Made by a program: the position numbers and the translations under genes. From Sphingobacterium faecium (GTDB lineage Bacteria; Bacteroidota; Bacteroidia; Sphingobacteriales; Sphingobacteriaceae), in NCBI RefSeq assembly GCF_003054045.1, contig NZ_QBKH01000004.1:1-64000 (forward strand): a stretch of DNA of 64,000 nt. Direction: 5' to 3'. Below, in pieces: positions 25,716 through 34,737 of the stretch (position 1 is the first letter of the stretch; the number at the start of each line of letters is the position of its first letter). Below the pieces are notes generated by a model. It saw only the letters and a program-made list of their open reading frames with translations, was not told the origin of the DNA and searched no databases.

Positions 25716-26537
25716 ATGAAAAAAAATATCTTAAAGTCTGCTGTAGCTGTTTTAGCTATCACGGGAACACTAGCTTCATGTCAAAATACCGCAACTAAAA
25801 CAACTACGGGACAAGATTCTATTGTATCGCATGATACTACTGCTCATACAGAAATTACAGTAACACCTGTCGCAGACTCAAAAGCATTCCCTGGTGCAGA
25901 TCTAAAAGTTGCATCAATTACTTCTGAAAAGGTGGGAACAGATTCGGCAAAAGTAATGGTAAAATATACTGTTAGTAATTTTAAACTAACAGAGCAAACG
26001 GCTCATGATCATCATATGGCTAATTCACATGATGGTCAGCATATCCACTTTATTTTGGACAATAAGCCATATGCTGCTCTATATAAACCTGAACATACGG
26101 TGACCGTAGCATTGAATTCTGAGCATTATCTGATGTCATTCTTATCTCGCTCTTATCATGAGTCGATTAAGACAACTGAGGCATCTAAGTTGGTCAAATT
26201 TAAGGTTGATAAAGATGGTAAAGTGGTGCAGGATGCTGCAGTTACGGCTCCTTCGCTGTTCTATAGTCGTCCAAAAGGTGAATATAAAGGGGAGGATACA
26301 AAAGTATTATTGCTAGATTTTTTCTTAGTTAATACGACTTTAGCTGCTGATGGAAACAAGGTACTAGCGGATGTAAATGGAAAACAATTTACATTAGATA
26401 AATGGGGTCCTTACGAAATCAAAGGTTTACCTCTTGGTGATGCGAAAATAAAATTGTCTTTAGTTGATAAAGATGGAAATGCCATCACGGGAGATAATGT
26501 TTCTATAGAGAGAGATATTAAATTATTAGCACAATAG
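25716..26537 (+). CDS. His-rich lipoprotein of unknown function
   Basis: This 273-residue protein has a lipoprotein signal peptide with lipobox LASC (Cys22), so it is anchored to a membrane, probably in the periplasm or at the outer membrane. A Thr/Ser-rich linker follows. Residues 97-111 form a His cluster (HDHHMANSHDGQHIHF region) within a beta-rich domain, which could bind a metal; this is an inference from composition. The C-terminal part has two short patterns of VDKDGK/VDKDGN type. No family was recognised. It is monocistronic between hemL and a strong terminator, so a link to haem synthesis is not shown. Confidence 0.7.
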   Translation: MKKNILKSAVAVLAITGTLASCQNTATKTTTGQDSIVSHDTTAHTEITVTPVADSKAFPGADLKVASITSEKVGTDSAKVMVKYTVSNFKLTEQTAHDHHMANSHDGQHIHFILDNKPYAALYKPEHTVTVALNSEHYLMSFLSRSYHESIKTTEASKLVKFKVDKDGKVVQDAAVTAPSLFYSRPKGEYKGEDTKVLLLDFFLVNTTLAADGNKVLADVNGKQFTLDKWGPYEIKGLPLGDAKIKLSLVDKDGNAITGDNVSIERDIKLLAQ

Positions 26538-26553
26538 ACTCCATCAAATAAAA

Positions 26554-26587
26554 TTAAAAAGCTTCGAAATATTTCGAAGCTTTTTTT
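26554..26587. terminator. Palindromic terminator
   Basis: The 20-bp palindrome GCTTCGAAATATTTCGAAGC (26561-26580) is flanked by five A and seven T, giving a stem of about 13 bp followed by a T-run. Confidence 0.85.
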
Positions 26588-26763
26588 GTTTTTAAACTAT
26601 TTTTTGCAATCTGATTTTAAGACATTTAGTCGAAAAAAAAATGAAAATATAACGGTAATTATGATTTAAAATATAAGGTTATTTTATCTCCTGTTCTCGA
26701 TAAAATTGACGCTAAAATCAGTATATTTAAGAAACCTTTATTAACTTAATTATCAGCTGCAAT

Positions 26764-29121
26764 ATGCGTCGTATACTTCTATTTTTTCTATTTTTATTCC
26801 TTGTAAAAACAACTACAGCTCAACAGCATCCAGCGATCTATATACACACCGATCGAGATTTCTATTTCCCAGGTGATACCGTTTGGTTTAAGGGTTATGT
26901 CATTGACAATGGATTTCTCTCGGCAAGTACGCTCAATTTATATATTAAAATTGCCGAAGAAAATGGTCAAACCTATCAACAATCTGTTGCTTTAGTTTCC
27001 AAAGGCATTACAGCTAGTCATTTTGTCGTTCCTGCTACTTACCCAGGGCAAGAATTATTTATAAATGCTTACACGAAAATGATCGATTGCCCTATTCAAA
27101 CTTGCTATTTTAAAAGGATCGGAGTTCTTCAAATTGACAGCAATCATGCATCTCTAACCACAACGGCCAAATCTTCTTCTGATCAAAACTACCAGATCAA
27201 TATCTCGCCTGAAGGTGGTGTTCTCTTATCCGAAATGGAAAATCAACTTATTATCCAATCTCATGATGGACATGGTTATCCCACTGTTGCAAAAGGAAAT
27301 CTGATTCAAGAAGATGGAAAGTCGCTCACAACATTTGAAACGGATAGTGCGGGATATGCACAGATTAAATTTACTCCTCTCAGTGGAGCTAAATATATAA
27401 TCACATGGATAGCTGAAGATCAGCAAGAACGGAAAAACAAAGTTCAGGAATCTCAAATGGGTGCTAAAGTGAGTATACAGTCAGCAGCAGATAAAACAAC
27501 GATTCAGCTCATGGGTAATTTGCCCGATCAACAGGTGATGCTGCATGCTAAATTAGGAAAACGAACCTTATTTCAACAAGAATTTACGTTGACAAAAGAT
27601 AAAAAAATAAGTATTCCCTTAAAAAACGAAGATCTTGAATATGGTATTTTACAAGTGACTGTACAAGATCATACAGGACAGACTCTGTCTAAGCGAAATC
27701 ATTTGCTAGGTGAAAAAACAATGCTATTGGAACCTGTTGTAAAATTAGAGAGAGGATCTGGTGAAAAATCTGGTAATAAATTAGCAATTACTCTTCCAGA
27801 TCTTGGTGAGTCTGCCGATCTGTCCATCTCCGTGACTGCTATTGAAGTGCCCATTGATAGTTCAACCAATATTTTCACGGATCTTTACCTTCAACCGATG
27901 GCTCAAAAAAATCTGATACAACCGTTTACGCTTTGGCAGCATAGCAAGGATAAAGATTTATTTATACAAATGCAGGAATGGGCAGATTTAAATTGTCCAA
28001 TCGACGAGTCTATCACTAAGGATAGTTTATTGATGCTCAAAGGGCAGATTAAAATGGATAAAAATCGATGGGCAGGATTTTATAAGAATTATCAAGATAT
28101 TTTAAAAAAAGAACCTAAAAAAAGAGGTGCTACTTTTGGCTATCAAGATTTTACAGCTTCTACGATGCAATATTTGGAAATAGATTTTGACGCTTTAGGT
28201 CGATTCCATATCCCGAACTTGATTGTCTTTGATTCAATGGATACCAAATTTAACCAAATTTATAGAAAGCTCCAATTTGAACCCTTCCATATTACTTATG
28301 AATTTATCGATCCAACTATTGCTCATCGTCCTTTCTTTATTCCTCCGGGTTACACACCTTCTAAACAACATGCAGCCTGGGAAAACAAGAAATGGGAGGC
28401 CAATCCTCATGTTACCGTCGACGCTTCGGGTAAAAGGGTATTACAAACGGTCACTATAAATAGAGATCGTAAACAGCGGGAAATTGATCGATTAGAACGT
28501 AGGTTTTATACTGCGGGTATCCCAACGAACGTGAAGCCTGATCAGGTGCTTGTGCCCTTATTGGATAGTCTCGTTTTAAAAAGATCCCAAACTCTTGAGG
28601 ATTATCTTTTTAATAATATCCGAACAAAAAGGTATGAAGTATATCTAAACGGTAGGTATATCAAAGAATTGAGTCCTGACTCGATTTCAAATATCAAAGC
28701 TGATAAGTTTTACGGTGATCATATTTCCTTCTTAAACGAAGATATTGTGAACTTTCCTTATATTAAATTTTACAGCACATTTGCATTAGCGAAAGGTAGA
28801 CCTGCCGTACTTATTTATCAATCTGCTCCTCATGAAGTGAATAAAGATATTGGCAAAGCTGTGGACGAGCAAACTATAATGGGTTATCTACCAGTCAAAC
28901 AATATGCTGTTACTACGTACGAGACAGTGGCTAAGAAGTTTTCATCTGGATATGACGAGCGTACTACCCTATATTGGAATCCCTTTGTTACTATTTCTGC
29001 TGGAGAAAGTACAGCTGAATATACCTTTTTCAATAATAGCAAAGCAAATGGTTACTGCCTGACCATACAGGGCATCAGCAATAGTGGAAAGATTATTTAC
29101 TACAGAAAGGTATTTAGGTAA
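26764..29121 (+). CDS. Exported MG2 (macroglobulin-like) domain protein
   Basis: This 785-residue protein has a signal peptide ending about TTTAQQ (residue 20), with no lipobox Cys. Residues about 23-110 contain IYIHTDRDFYFPGDTVWFKGYV, the MG2-type domain found in alpha-2-macroglobulins and in a large Bacteroidota family of exported proteins. A second segment, YQINISPEGGVLLSEMENQLIIQS, begins another beta-sandwich, and more beta domains follow. There is no thioester motif and no recognisable TonB plug domain, unlike some longer relatives. It probably sits in the periplasm or at the outer membrane; the function is unknown. It is followed by a 14-bp hairpin terminator. Confidence 0.75.
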   Translation: MRRILLFFLFLFLVKTTTAQQHPAIYIHTDRDFYFPGDTVWFKGYVIDNGFLSASTLNLYIKIAEENGQTYQQSVALVSKGITASHFVVPATYPGQELFINAYTKMIDCPIQTCYFKRIGVLQIDSNHASLTTTAKSSSDQNYQINISPEGGVLLSEMENQLIIQSHDGHGYPTVAKGNLIQEDGKSLTTFETDSAGYAQIKFTPLSGAKYIITWIAEDQQERKNKVQESQMGAKVSIQSAADKTTIQLMGNLPDQQVMLHAKLGKRTLFQQEFTLTKDKKISIPLKNEDLEYGILQVTVQDHTGQTLSKRNHLLGEKTMLLEPVVKLERGSGEKSGNKLAITLPDLGESADLSISVTAIEVPIDSSTNIFTDLYLQPMAQKNLIQPFTLWQHSKDKDLFIQMQEWADLNCPIDESITKDSLLMLKGQIKMDKNRWAGFYKNYQDILKKEPKKRGATFGYQDFTASTMQYLEIDFDALGRFHIPNLIVFDSMDTKFNQIYRKLQFEPFHITYEFIDPTIAHRPFFIPPGYTPSKQHAAWENKKWEANPHVTVDASGKRVLQTVTINRDRKQREIDRLERRFYTAGIPTNVKPDQVLVPLLDSLVLKRSQTLEDYLFNNIRTKRYEVYLNGRYIKELSPDSISNIKADKFYGDHISFLNEDIVNFPYIKFYSTFALAKGRPAVLIYQSAPHEVNKDIGKAVDEQTIMGYLPVKQYAVTTYETVAKKFSSGYDERTTLYWNPFVTISAGESTAEYTFFNNSKANGYCLTIQGISNSGKIIYYRKVFR

Positions 29122-29154
29122 TCCTATTTTTGTGTTTCATTATCAACTTTAAAG

Positions 29155-29199
29155 AGCGATCATAGAGTGCTGTATTTTCAACTCTATGATCGCTTAAAA
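29155..29199 (+). terminator. Hairpin terminator after the MG2 gene
   Basis: AGCGATCATAGAGT (29155-29168) pairs perfectly with ACTCTATGATCGCT (29181-29194), 14 bp, followed by TAAAAAATT. Confidence 0.7.
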
Positions 29200-29205
29200 A
29201 ATTAA

Positions 29206-29481
29206 ATCCGCTGGACTAGTTAGAACCTTTCACCGAGCTAGAAAATCTTGTTTGATCGGTACATGAACAAATTTCCTTTACTAAATCTCAATTATTTAGA
29301 AAATGTTACTTAAGAATATGAGGAACAATGGAATACGTGTCATTGGGGGCTACTCTTAAATCTTCAAAAAAGAAACGACTAAGGTGTTGATTTTCGTGTA
29401 CAAATTGATCCTTCTCGTAATCAACATGAATTGTTTAGGTTAATTTACACAGAAAATCAGAAGGAGTTATTATTTAAATAA
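29206..29481 (+). pseudogene. Probable decayed small gene
   Basis: No intact reading frame exists here, but protein-like text is readable with breaks. A first piece (LEPFTELENL) is in the frame of 29220. The frame then shifts by one, and KILFDRYMNKFPLLNLNYLE, EYEEQWNTCHWGLLLNL and VDFRVQIDPSRNQHELFR run in the frame of 29263, interrupted by TAA at 29311 and TAA at 29380. The final stop at 29479 lies in the left arm of an intrinsic terminator, as real genes here often do. The family is not recognised. The alternative is chance coding-like sequence. Confidence 0.35.
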
Positions 29482-29517
29482 AGAAGGGGTTAATACTTGG
29501 TAATACCCCTTCTTTAT
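29478..29517. terminator. Bidirectional terminator at the end of the SusC/D locus
   Basis: ATAAAGAAGGGGT (29478-29490) pairs with ACCCCTTCTTTAT (29505-29517), 13 bp with a 14-nt loop. It lies 15 nt beyond the last gene of the minus-strand locus and just after the decayed gene on the plus strand. Confidence 0.75.
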
Positions 29518-29531
29518 GTATAAAAGTTTGC

Positions 29532-30920
29532 TTATTTTCTATATGCTCTAAATTCTGCTAAATGTGTACTTGTGGCAGTAGACGTATATGGAGCAGTCAT
29601 GGTAATTCTAACATATTGTGCATTGACAGGAGTAAACGCATAATCTTGCCACGCAGCAGGACTATCTGCTGAGTTAAAGGTTAAATTTTGGTTGACTGTC
29701 GTCCAATTCTGGCCATCCACTGATACTTCAATATTAAAGGTTTTAAAACCACCTGTAGCATTATTATGCCTTCTAATCATACCAATTTTTGAAAGAACTT
29801 CTACTTTGCTGAAGTTGATCGTAAACGAATGTGGGTAAGGTACTGATGGGCTGTATTGAGAGTGCCAAAAAGTTTCAATATTACCATCAAATAAAGCAGG
29901 AGTTCCACCACCATCACCGCTCTGTGTGCTGGATGCAGTGGCTTGCCATCCTGTTTTAGCAATTGGGGCATAAAGGTCAAATGTTTTTTCAGGAGAAATA
30001 CCACCTTCACTAGCAACAGTTGCTTTCATTACTCCTCCTCGACCTGCTACATCAAGTTTCAATGAACCCGTAGCACTTGTACTGCCAACTACGCTTGCTG
30101 TCTTAGGACCACCTGCCCCCTCAAACGTATAGGTAACATCAATGGGATCGCCTGTATTATTTACCCAGTTTAATACCACATTATTTCCATCATACGAGTA
30201 ATTCAGGGTTGGCACAATCAACTTGTAGACCAACATACCTGGTGCGATTTGATTCTGTGTTGTTAAATTTCTCCCCCAAAGCTCATCCTTTAAATTTACC
30301 GAAAAATCAATAATCTTTGTTTCATCTACCAAATTTTCAACGAGTACAGTATCCATTGTATTCGCATTGAAGACTTGTTGCACCTGCTTTCCATTGAGCA
30401 GATATGAAATCGTACCCGGTATAGCTCTATCGGAAGTTTTAGGAAAAATAAACGACACGCCTCCAGGAATAGGATTAATAAGAACACTATTCATCTTGTA
30501 ATCGGCTTCAAAAGGTCGAGGACTCAATTCTGTCTTCGTAACTTTGGACGGTGTTCCATCAGCTGTAAAGTATTGTAAAGCGAATTCATAATTTTTGACT
30601 TCCTTCAAATTGATAACGACAGGGTCATCAAATTTTGTAACATCTAACACTTTCTCAGCTCCATCATCGGTATACTTTACCTGTGCCTTCACTACACGGT
30701 CGCTTAACTCAGGCCAATGGATTTCTATAGTCTGATTGAATGCAGATACATAGGTTAAATTTGTTGGTCTTGCTGTCGGTCTATTTTCAGATACTTCAAT
30801 CTCCGTATTTGCATTTTTTGGAAAAACCAATTCCTCTTCTTTACATCCGTGTATAGCCAGCATCATTCCTCCTAGGAGTATGAAGTGACGGATTGTCAAT
30901 TTACTTTTTATTTTCATCAT
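29532..30920 (-). CDS. Surface lipoprotein with discoidin (F5/8 type C) domain
   Basis: This 462-residue lipoprotein has lipobox IHGC followed by KEEE, an acidic stretch of the kind linked to surface export in Bacteroidota. The N-terminal part (about residues 45-140) resembles the DUF4998 fibronectin-like module. A middle beta-rich part follows. The C-terminal 140 residues form a discoidin/F5/8C (CBM32-like) domain: ATASSTQSGDGGGTPALFDG, TFWHSQYS, FTINFSKVEVLSKIG, NIEVSVDGQNW and YVRITMTA. Such domains bind sugars on glycoproteins. It is the last gene of the 20-kb SusC/D operon and probably helps capture the substrate at the cell surface. Confidence 0.8.
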   Translation of the reverse strand: MMKIKSKLTIRHFILLGGMMLAIHGCKEEELVFPKNANTEIEVSENRPTARPTNLTYVSAFNQTIEIHWPELSDRVVKAQVKYTDDGAEKVLDVTKFDDPVVINLKEVKNYEFALQYFTADGTPSKVTKTELSPRPFEADYKMNSVLINPIPGGVSFIFPKTSDRAIPGTISYLLNGKQVQQVFNANTMDTVLVENLVDETKIIDFSVNLKDELWGRNLTTQNQIAPGMLVYKLIVPTLNYSYDGNNVVLNWVNNTGDPIDVTYTFEGAGGPKTASVVGSTSATGSLKLDVAGRGGVMKATVASEGGISPEKTFDLYAPIAKTGWQATASSTQSGDGGGTPALFDGNIETFWHSQYSPSVPYPHSFTINFSKVEVLSKIGMIRRHNNATGGFKTFNIEVSVDGQNWTTVNQNLTFNSADSPAAWQDYAFTPVNAQYVRITMTAPYTSTATSTHLAEFRAYRK

Positions 30921-30933
30921 GACGGATTAAAAT

Positions 30934-32697
30934 TTATGGCTTTAAAAATTCGACTTCATACTTATTCAAAAATACTTGGCCTTCTAAATTCCAGTCTTTC
31001 TGTGTTTGTAATTCCATCCAATAAAATATTTGAGTATAAAAATCTGTTGACTGGACAAATACTGCATTATTTCCCAGATCACAAGGTTTTACTTCTGATA
31101 CACTTCTACCACTAAATGCTCCAGATAATTGCATGTTACTTTTGCCGGCTATTTCATTGGTAATTTCTCCAGTGGATGTCGGATTCATTTTCCAAAATCC
31201 TTTTAAATTCGCACCAAAAGATGATTCACCAATATTACCAGAATAACAAATAAAATCTCGTATTTCTTGTTGACTGTATGCTTTATTGAATATATGAACA
31301 TCTGAAACATCAAAATCTACTAAATCATATGAAATCGCAGGACGATAGCCAAAAATTAGGGGATCATTTGTTCTGATATTGTTAATATTCATACCTGATG
31401 TAGTTGTTTCTTGTGCTAATGTTCCATTATTAAATATTTTAATATTCACTTTATCTGGAGCAATGGCTGTTATAACGGAGGTCATGGTATACCATTCTCC
31501 ATTAACTTTTGGAGCCTGACATGAAGCAATTGTGGTTCCGTCACTAATTCTTACTTGAATATCACCACCAAATGTGTAATACATCCACCCAGGTGTAGCT
31601 GTGCTGGTATTGGAGTCTTTTCCAAAAATACCCGAATACCAATAATTATAAGTATTGGGCTGATAGGTAGAGGATATTATGGTATTATTCAAGTTAAATC
31701 TAAATCTTGTAGAAATAGTCAATTCTTTAGATGTGGATAGATCATAATCACTTGAATTGCCTAAGTTTTCACTTACGGCTCTTACTCCGAGCGGTTTATT
31801 ATCAGTACCATCATATCCCCATAAGCGTACATAACTCATTGCTTTCCCTGTTAATTCGGCTTCTTTAAAACTTGGATTGGCAAAAATTGCAAATGTATTA
31901 CGTTCGGCATCTGATTTTCCACCATAAGAATTTCCAATACCACCGTGATTGGATGTAATAATAATTAACCAATCTTCATAATCATAATTTTTTCGTGCTT
32001 TAATCGCATCTAAAATATTACCAATATATCCATCAACTTTATTTAAAGCGTCTGTATATGTTGCATTTTCGACGGAAAATCCATTTTCTATTCCAGCATC
32101 CAACACGCTTTTAAATTGAACAATCATGAGATCTTGATTCTTCTTTTCTAATAAGTCTATCACTTGGGTTTTCACTCCCTCGTCTGTATTCGCATCATAA
32201 GTTTCATCGGCGCTGACCAATAACTTATCATTTAAACTAGCTGTTCTCGAAACCACAGCGGTTTTGGTATTAGGTGCTATCGTTGCAATTCTGTAGAGTA
32301 TAGAAGGGTATCCTACAGCATTTTCATGCGGATGATTCTCGTCAGGTTTTGGAATATAGCTATCATCGTCTATACCATGATTGGCATAAGATACACCACT
32401 CATCATGGACATCCAGGAAGAAGCATCCCCAGTATTTTCATCTGCGAAAGCATTGAATGTATATTTACTTGTTTTTAGTAAATTAGTAAGATTTGGAGGT
32501 AACTTCTTTTTAATCTCCTGCCCCACAGCTCCATCTATAGAAATAAATAGAACTTTACGTTTAACAGTTTGTTCTCCTTCTTGTTCATAATCTTCATAAA
32601 TAGCAGGAGGATTTTCATATTTTGTACAACTGCTCCATAACATCAAGATTCCTAATGCACAGATAACGGTTTTTATTCGGTTAAAATTTCTTTTCAT
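30934..32697 (-). CDS. Alkaline-phosphatase-superfamily-like lipoprotein with LamG domain (DUF4983-type)
   Basis: This 587-residue lipoprotein has its lipobox at WSSC (Cys24). Residues about 47-270 have the alkaline-phosphatase/phosphodiesterase fold: VLFISIDGAVG with Asp55, SSWMSMMSGVSYANHG, and ITSNHGG with His251. Positions 317-575 are a concanavalin/LamG-type carbohydrate- or protein-binding module. Some metal ligands are changed: TSDHG is TSNHG (Asn250) and the usual D-x3-H is D200-x3-E204. Activity is therefore doubtful but not excluded. A more degenerate paralogue lies two genes upstream. Both are in the SusC/D operon and are probably surface exposed. Confidence 0.75.
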   Translation of the reverse strand: MKRNFNRIKTVICALGILMLWSSCTKYENPPAIYEDYEQEGEQTVKRKVLFISIDGAVGQEIKKKLPPNLTNLLKTSKYTFNAFADENTGDASSWMSMMSGVSYANHGIDDDSYIPKPDENHPHENAVGYPSILYRIATIAPNTKTAVVSRTASLNDKLLVSADETYDANTDEGVKTQVIDLLEKKNQDLMIVQFKSVLDAGIENGFSVENATYTDALNKVDGYIGNILDAIKARKNYDYEDWLIIITSNHGGIGNSYGGKSDAERNTFAIFANPSFKEAELTGKAMSYVRLWGYDGTDNKPLGVRAVSENLGNSSDYDLSTSKELTISTRFRFNLNNTIISSTYQPNTYNYWYSGIFGKDSNTSTATPGWMYYTFGGDIQVRISDGTTIASCQAPKVNGEWYTMTSVITAIAPDKVNIKIFNNGTLAQETTTSGMNINNIRTNDPLIFGYRPAISYDLVDFDVSDVHIFNKAYSQQEIRDFICYSGNIGESSFGANLKGFWKMNPTSTGEITNEIAGKSNMQLSGAFSGRSVSEVKPCDLGNNAVFVQSTDFYTQIFYWMELQTQKDWNLEGQVFLNKYEVEFLKP

Positions 32698-32706
32698 AAC
32701 GATTGA

Positions 32707-34719
32707 TTAAATATCATAAAATACTCCAAGTTCAGCTAAAGCGACATGATTCTCTCCCCCAAGATTTTTATCTGGAAAAACAAACTTGACATATTGCGCT
32801 TCTACGACTTCACTAAAAGAAAATTCTCGTAAAACATTTCTTTGAGCTGCGGTTTCAGACGCTTGTGCCAGGGTGTAGGTACCCATTTCAGTCCAGTTTT
32901 TATTGTCACGGCTCACCAGTACTTTCACTTTGGGTTGATATGTATTTCCTTGTCTATTTTGAATATAAACACCCTTGAAAGCATTTACTTCTTTCATGTT
33001 GATGACGATCTCCACAGGTAAATTTGTTGGGACACTACAGCCCGAATAACAGGTATGCCAATATGTTGCAGGATTACCGTCTGTCATAGCCGTAAATTTG
33101 CCCGTACTTTCTCCTGTAGCTGTCGCGACATTAGAAGTAAAGTCAAATGTGGTACCTGGTAAATAATATTTGGAAGCTAATGGCGCATTGCCTCCAGAAA
33201 ATGTTAAAGGATTATATTCCCAAATGGCTGTTGTCATAGGGGCATATTTGTTGCGCATTTCTCTTTTTGCGGATGCACTCACTGGAATACCCCATGAAAT
33301 AAAGAAACGAATATAATCGACTGCTGAAAATTCACATAATTGACGATAAAAATAATCTCGTTTAGCCTGTTCCAATGCAGTAGTAAAGTTTTCGTTTCTC
33401 GCTTTACTGTAAATGAATGGAAAAAAATCCCATCCTGATTCTCCATTTTTACCTTTTATTTTATCAAATATTTGTAAGAAAGGTGTAATACGGGCGAAAG
33501 CAGCATTATCTTCATCGATACCAAAACCTGCAGGAAAACTAGAGAAGTTTTTTCCTCCAGTAGATTTTGCATAGGCTAATGCATTTGGAATGGCTGTTTT
33601 CAATGCTGGATGAAAATCAATGCGGTTGGTCTCTCCACGATTGCGTGCGGCATTAAAAATAAAAATATTATTTGTCGTTTCTCCTAAATCTGTCCAACTC
33701 CAAGAATTTCCAGCTTGATAATTATGACCAACTTCATGATAGCTTCCCCAAGATGTTCCTTTTTTTATAGTCACTGGATTAGTCAATTCATCTAACCAAT
33801 ATTCATCTTCCTGCATAATCCATGGATTACCACTATGTGCATAACCTGCTGAGGGATGAATATCCATCACCCCGCGTTCCCATAATGTTGGATAGCGGTT
33901 TTTCTTATCACTCCCTGTGGGTGAAAGCCCCATCCAATTGTAATAATCTTGTTCATAAGATTTGTCCCATAAACGTAATGCTTCATCAATATGGTCTGCT
34001 CGACCTGATTGTATAAATTTAAGAATCAATGAACGGGGTACGGAGAAAGCTGTACGTTTACCAATTAGATCCATCCAAGGGACATCATTGGCAAGAACAT
34101 CTTTTTTCCACTGATCCACATTGTCTCTATCCAACACAAAATCATTGGCTTTGACTACACCTGCAAATTTTAGATTGACGGGTGTCGAACTTGTATTCTG
34201 ATTGATAATCCAGATGGTACCTCCATAGAGATTCATCACATAATTATTACCCGGAAATAGCTCTCTTCGCGTATAAATGATATTATCACGACGAGGTGCA
34301 TCTTTTCCTGTAATATTGTCCGTATGAACACCTACTTGTACCGTCATCCCGATCACTCCTTGCGGAACAGTAATACGGACGACTTCTCCAGCAGGAGCAT
34401 ATAAGCCAGTACTGTAAATGGGAGGTGGCGTATAACTTACTTTATAGTCAAATGGGCTCACATATTCGCGATCCATCAACATGGATAACGTGGTATCTTT
34501 TATTCGGTTTACATTATCTCCTACTAGTCCTGGGTAAATTCTAGCACGATGGTAAAGACTTTTATCTGCTTTTCCCATGGTTGTATCGGTCAGGAGGGGA
34601 CTCTCTGTGGAGTCTCCTTGCTGATAACCATCTTCAAAATCAAAGCCGTATTTGCCACAGGAAGAAGCCAGTGCCATGATCGCACAAAAAGCTCCAAGTG
34701 TTATATATCGAATTTTCAT
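32707..34719 (-). CDS. M60-family (enhancin/SslE-like) metallopeptidase lipoprotein
   Basis: This 670-residue lipoprotein has lipobox ASSC. The central domain has the gluzincin motif HEVGH (His328, Glu329, His332) with the third ligand Glu347 in DLGETTNN, the M60 pattern HExxH-x14-E. The preceding beta-rich region (GLYAPAGEVVRITVP, YGGTIWI) is typical of M60-like proteins that act on mucin-like O-glycoproteins. The C-terminal 140 residues are a discoidin/F5/8C domain (YWHTCYSGCS, VKVLVSRDNKNWTE, YVKFVFPD). It is the only clear degradative enzyme in the locus and points to a glycoprotein substrate. The substrate itself is inferred from family members. Confidence 0.85.
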   Translation of the reverse strand: MKIRYITLGAFCAIMALASSCGKYGFDFEDGYQQGDSTESPLLTDTTMGKADKSLYHRARIYPGLVGDNVNRIKDTTLSMLMDREYVSPFDYKVSYTPPPIYSTGLYAPAGEVVRITVPQGVIGMTVQVGVHTDNITGKDAPRRDNIIYTRRELFPGNNYVMNLYGGTIWIINQNTSSTPVNLKFAGVVKANDFVLDRDNVDQWKKDVLANDVPWMDLIGKRTAFSVPRSLILKFIQSGRADHIDEALRLWDKSYEQDYYNWMGLSPTGSDKKNRYPTLWERGVMDIHPSAGYAHSGNPWIMQEDEYWLDELTNPVTIKKGTSWGSYHEVGHNYQAGNSWSWTDLGETTNNIFIFNAARNRGETNRIDFHPALKTAIPNALAYAKSTGGKNFSSFPAGFGIDEDNAAFARITPFLQIFDKIKGKNGESGWDFFPFIYSKARNENFTTALEQAKRDYFYRQLCEFSAVDYIRFFISWGIPVSASAKREMRNKYAPMTTAIWEYNPLTFSGGNAPLASKYYLPGTTFDFTSNVATATGESTGKFTAMTDGNPATYWHTCYSGCSVPTNLPVEIVINMKEVNAFKGVYIQNRQGNTYQPKVKVLVSRDNKNWTEMGTYTLAQASETAAQRNVLREFSFSEVVEAQYVKFVFPDKNLGGENHVALAELGVFYDI

Positions 34720-34737
34720 ATTGGTTTAATTCTAGGA

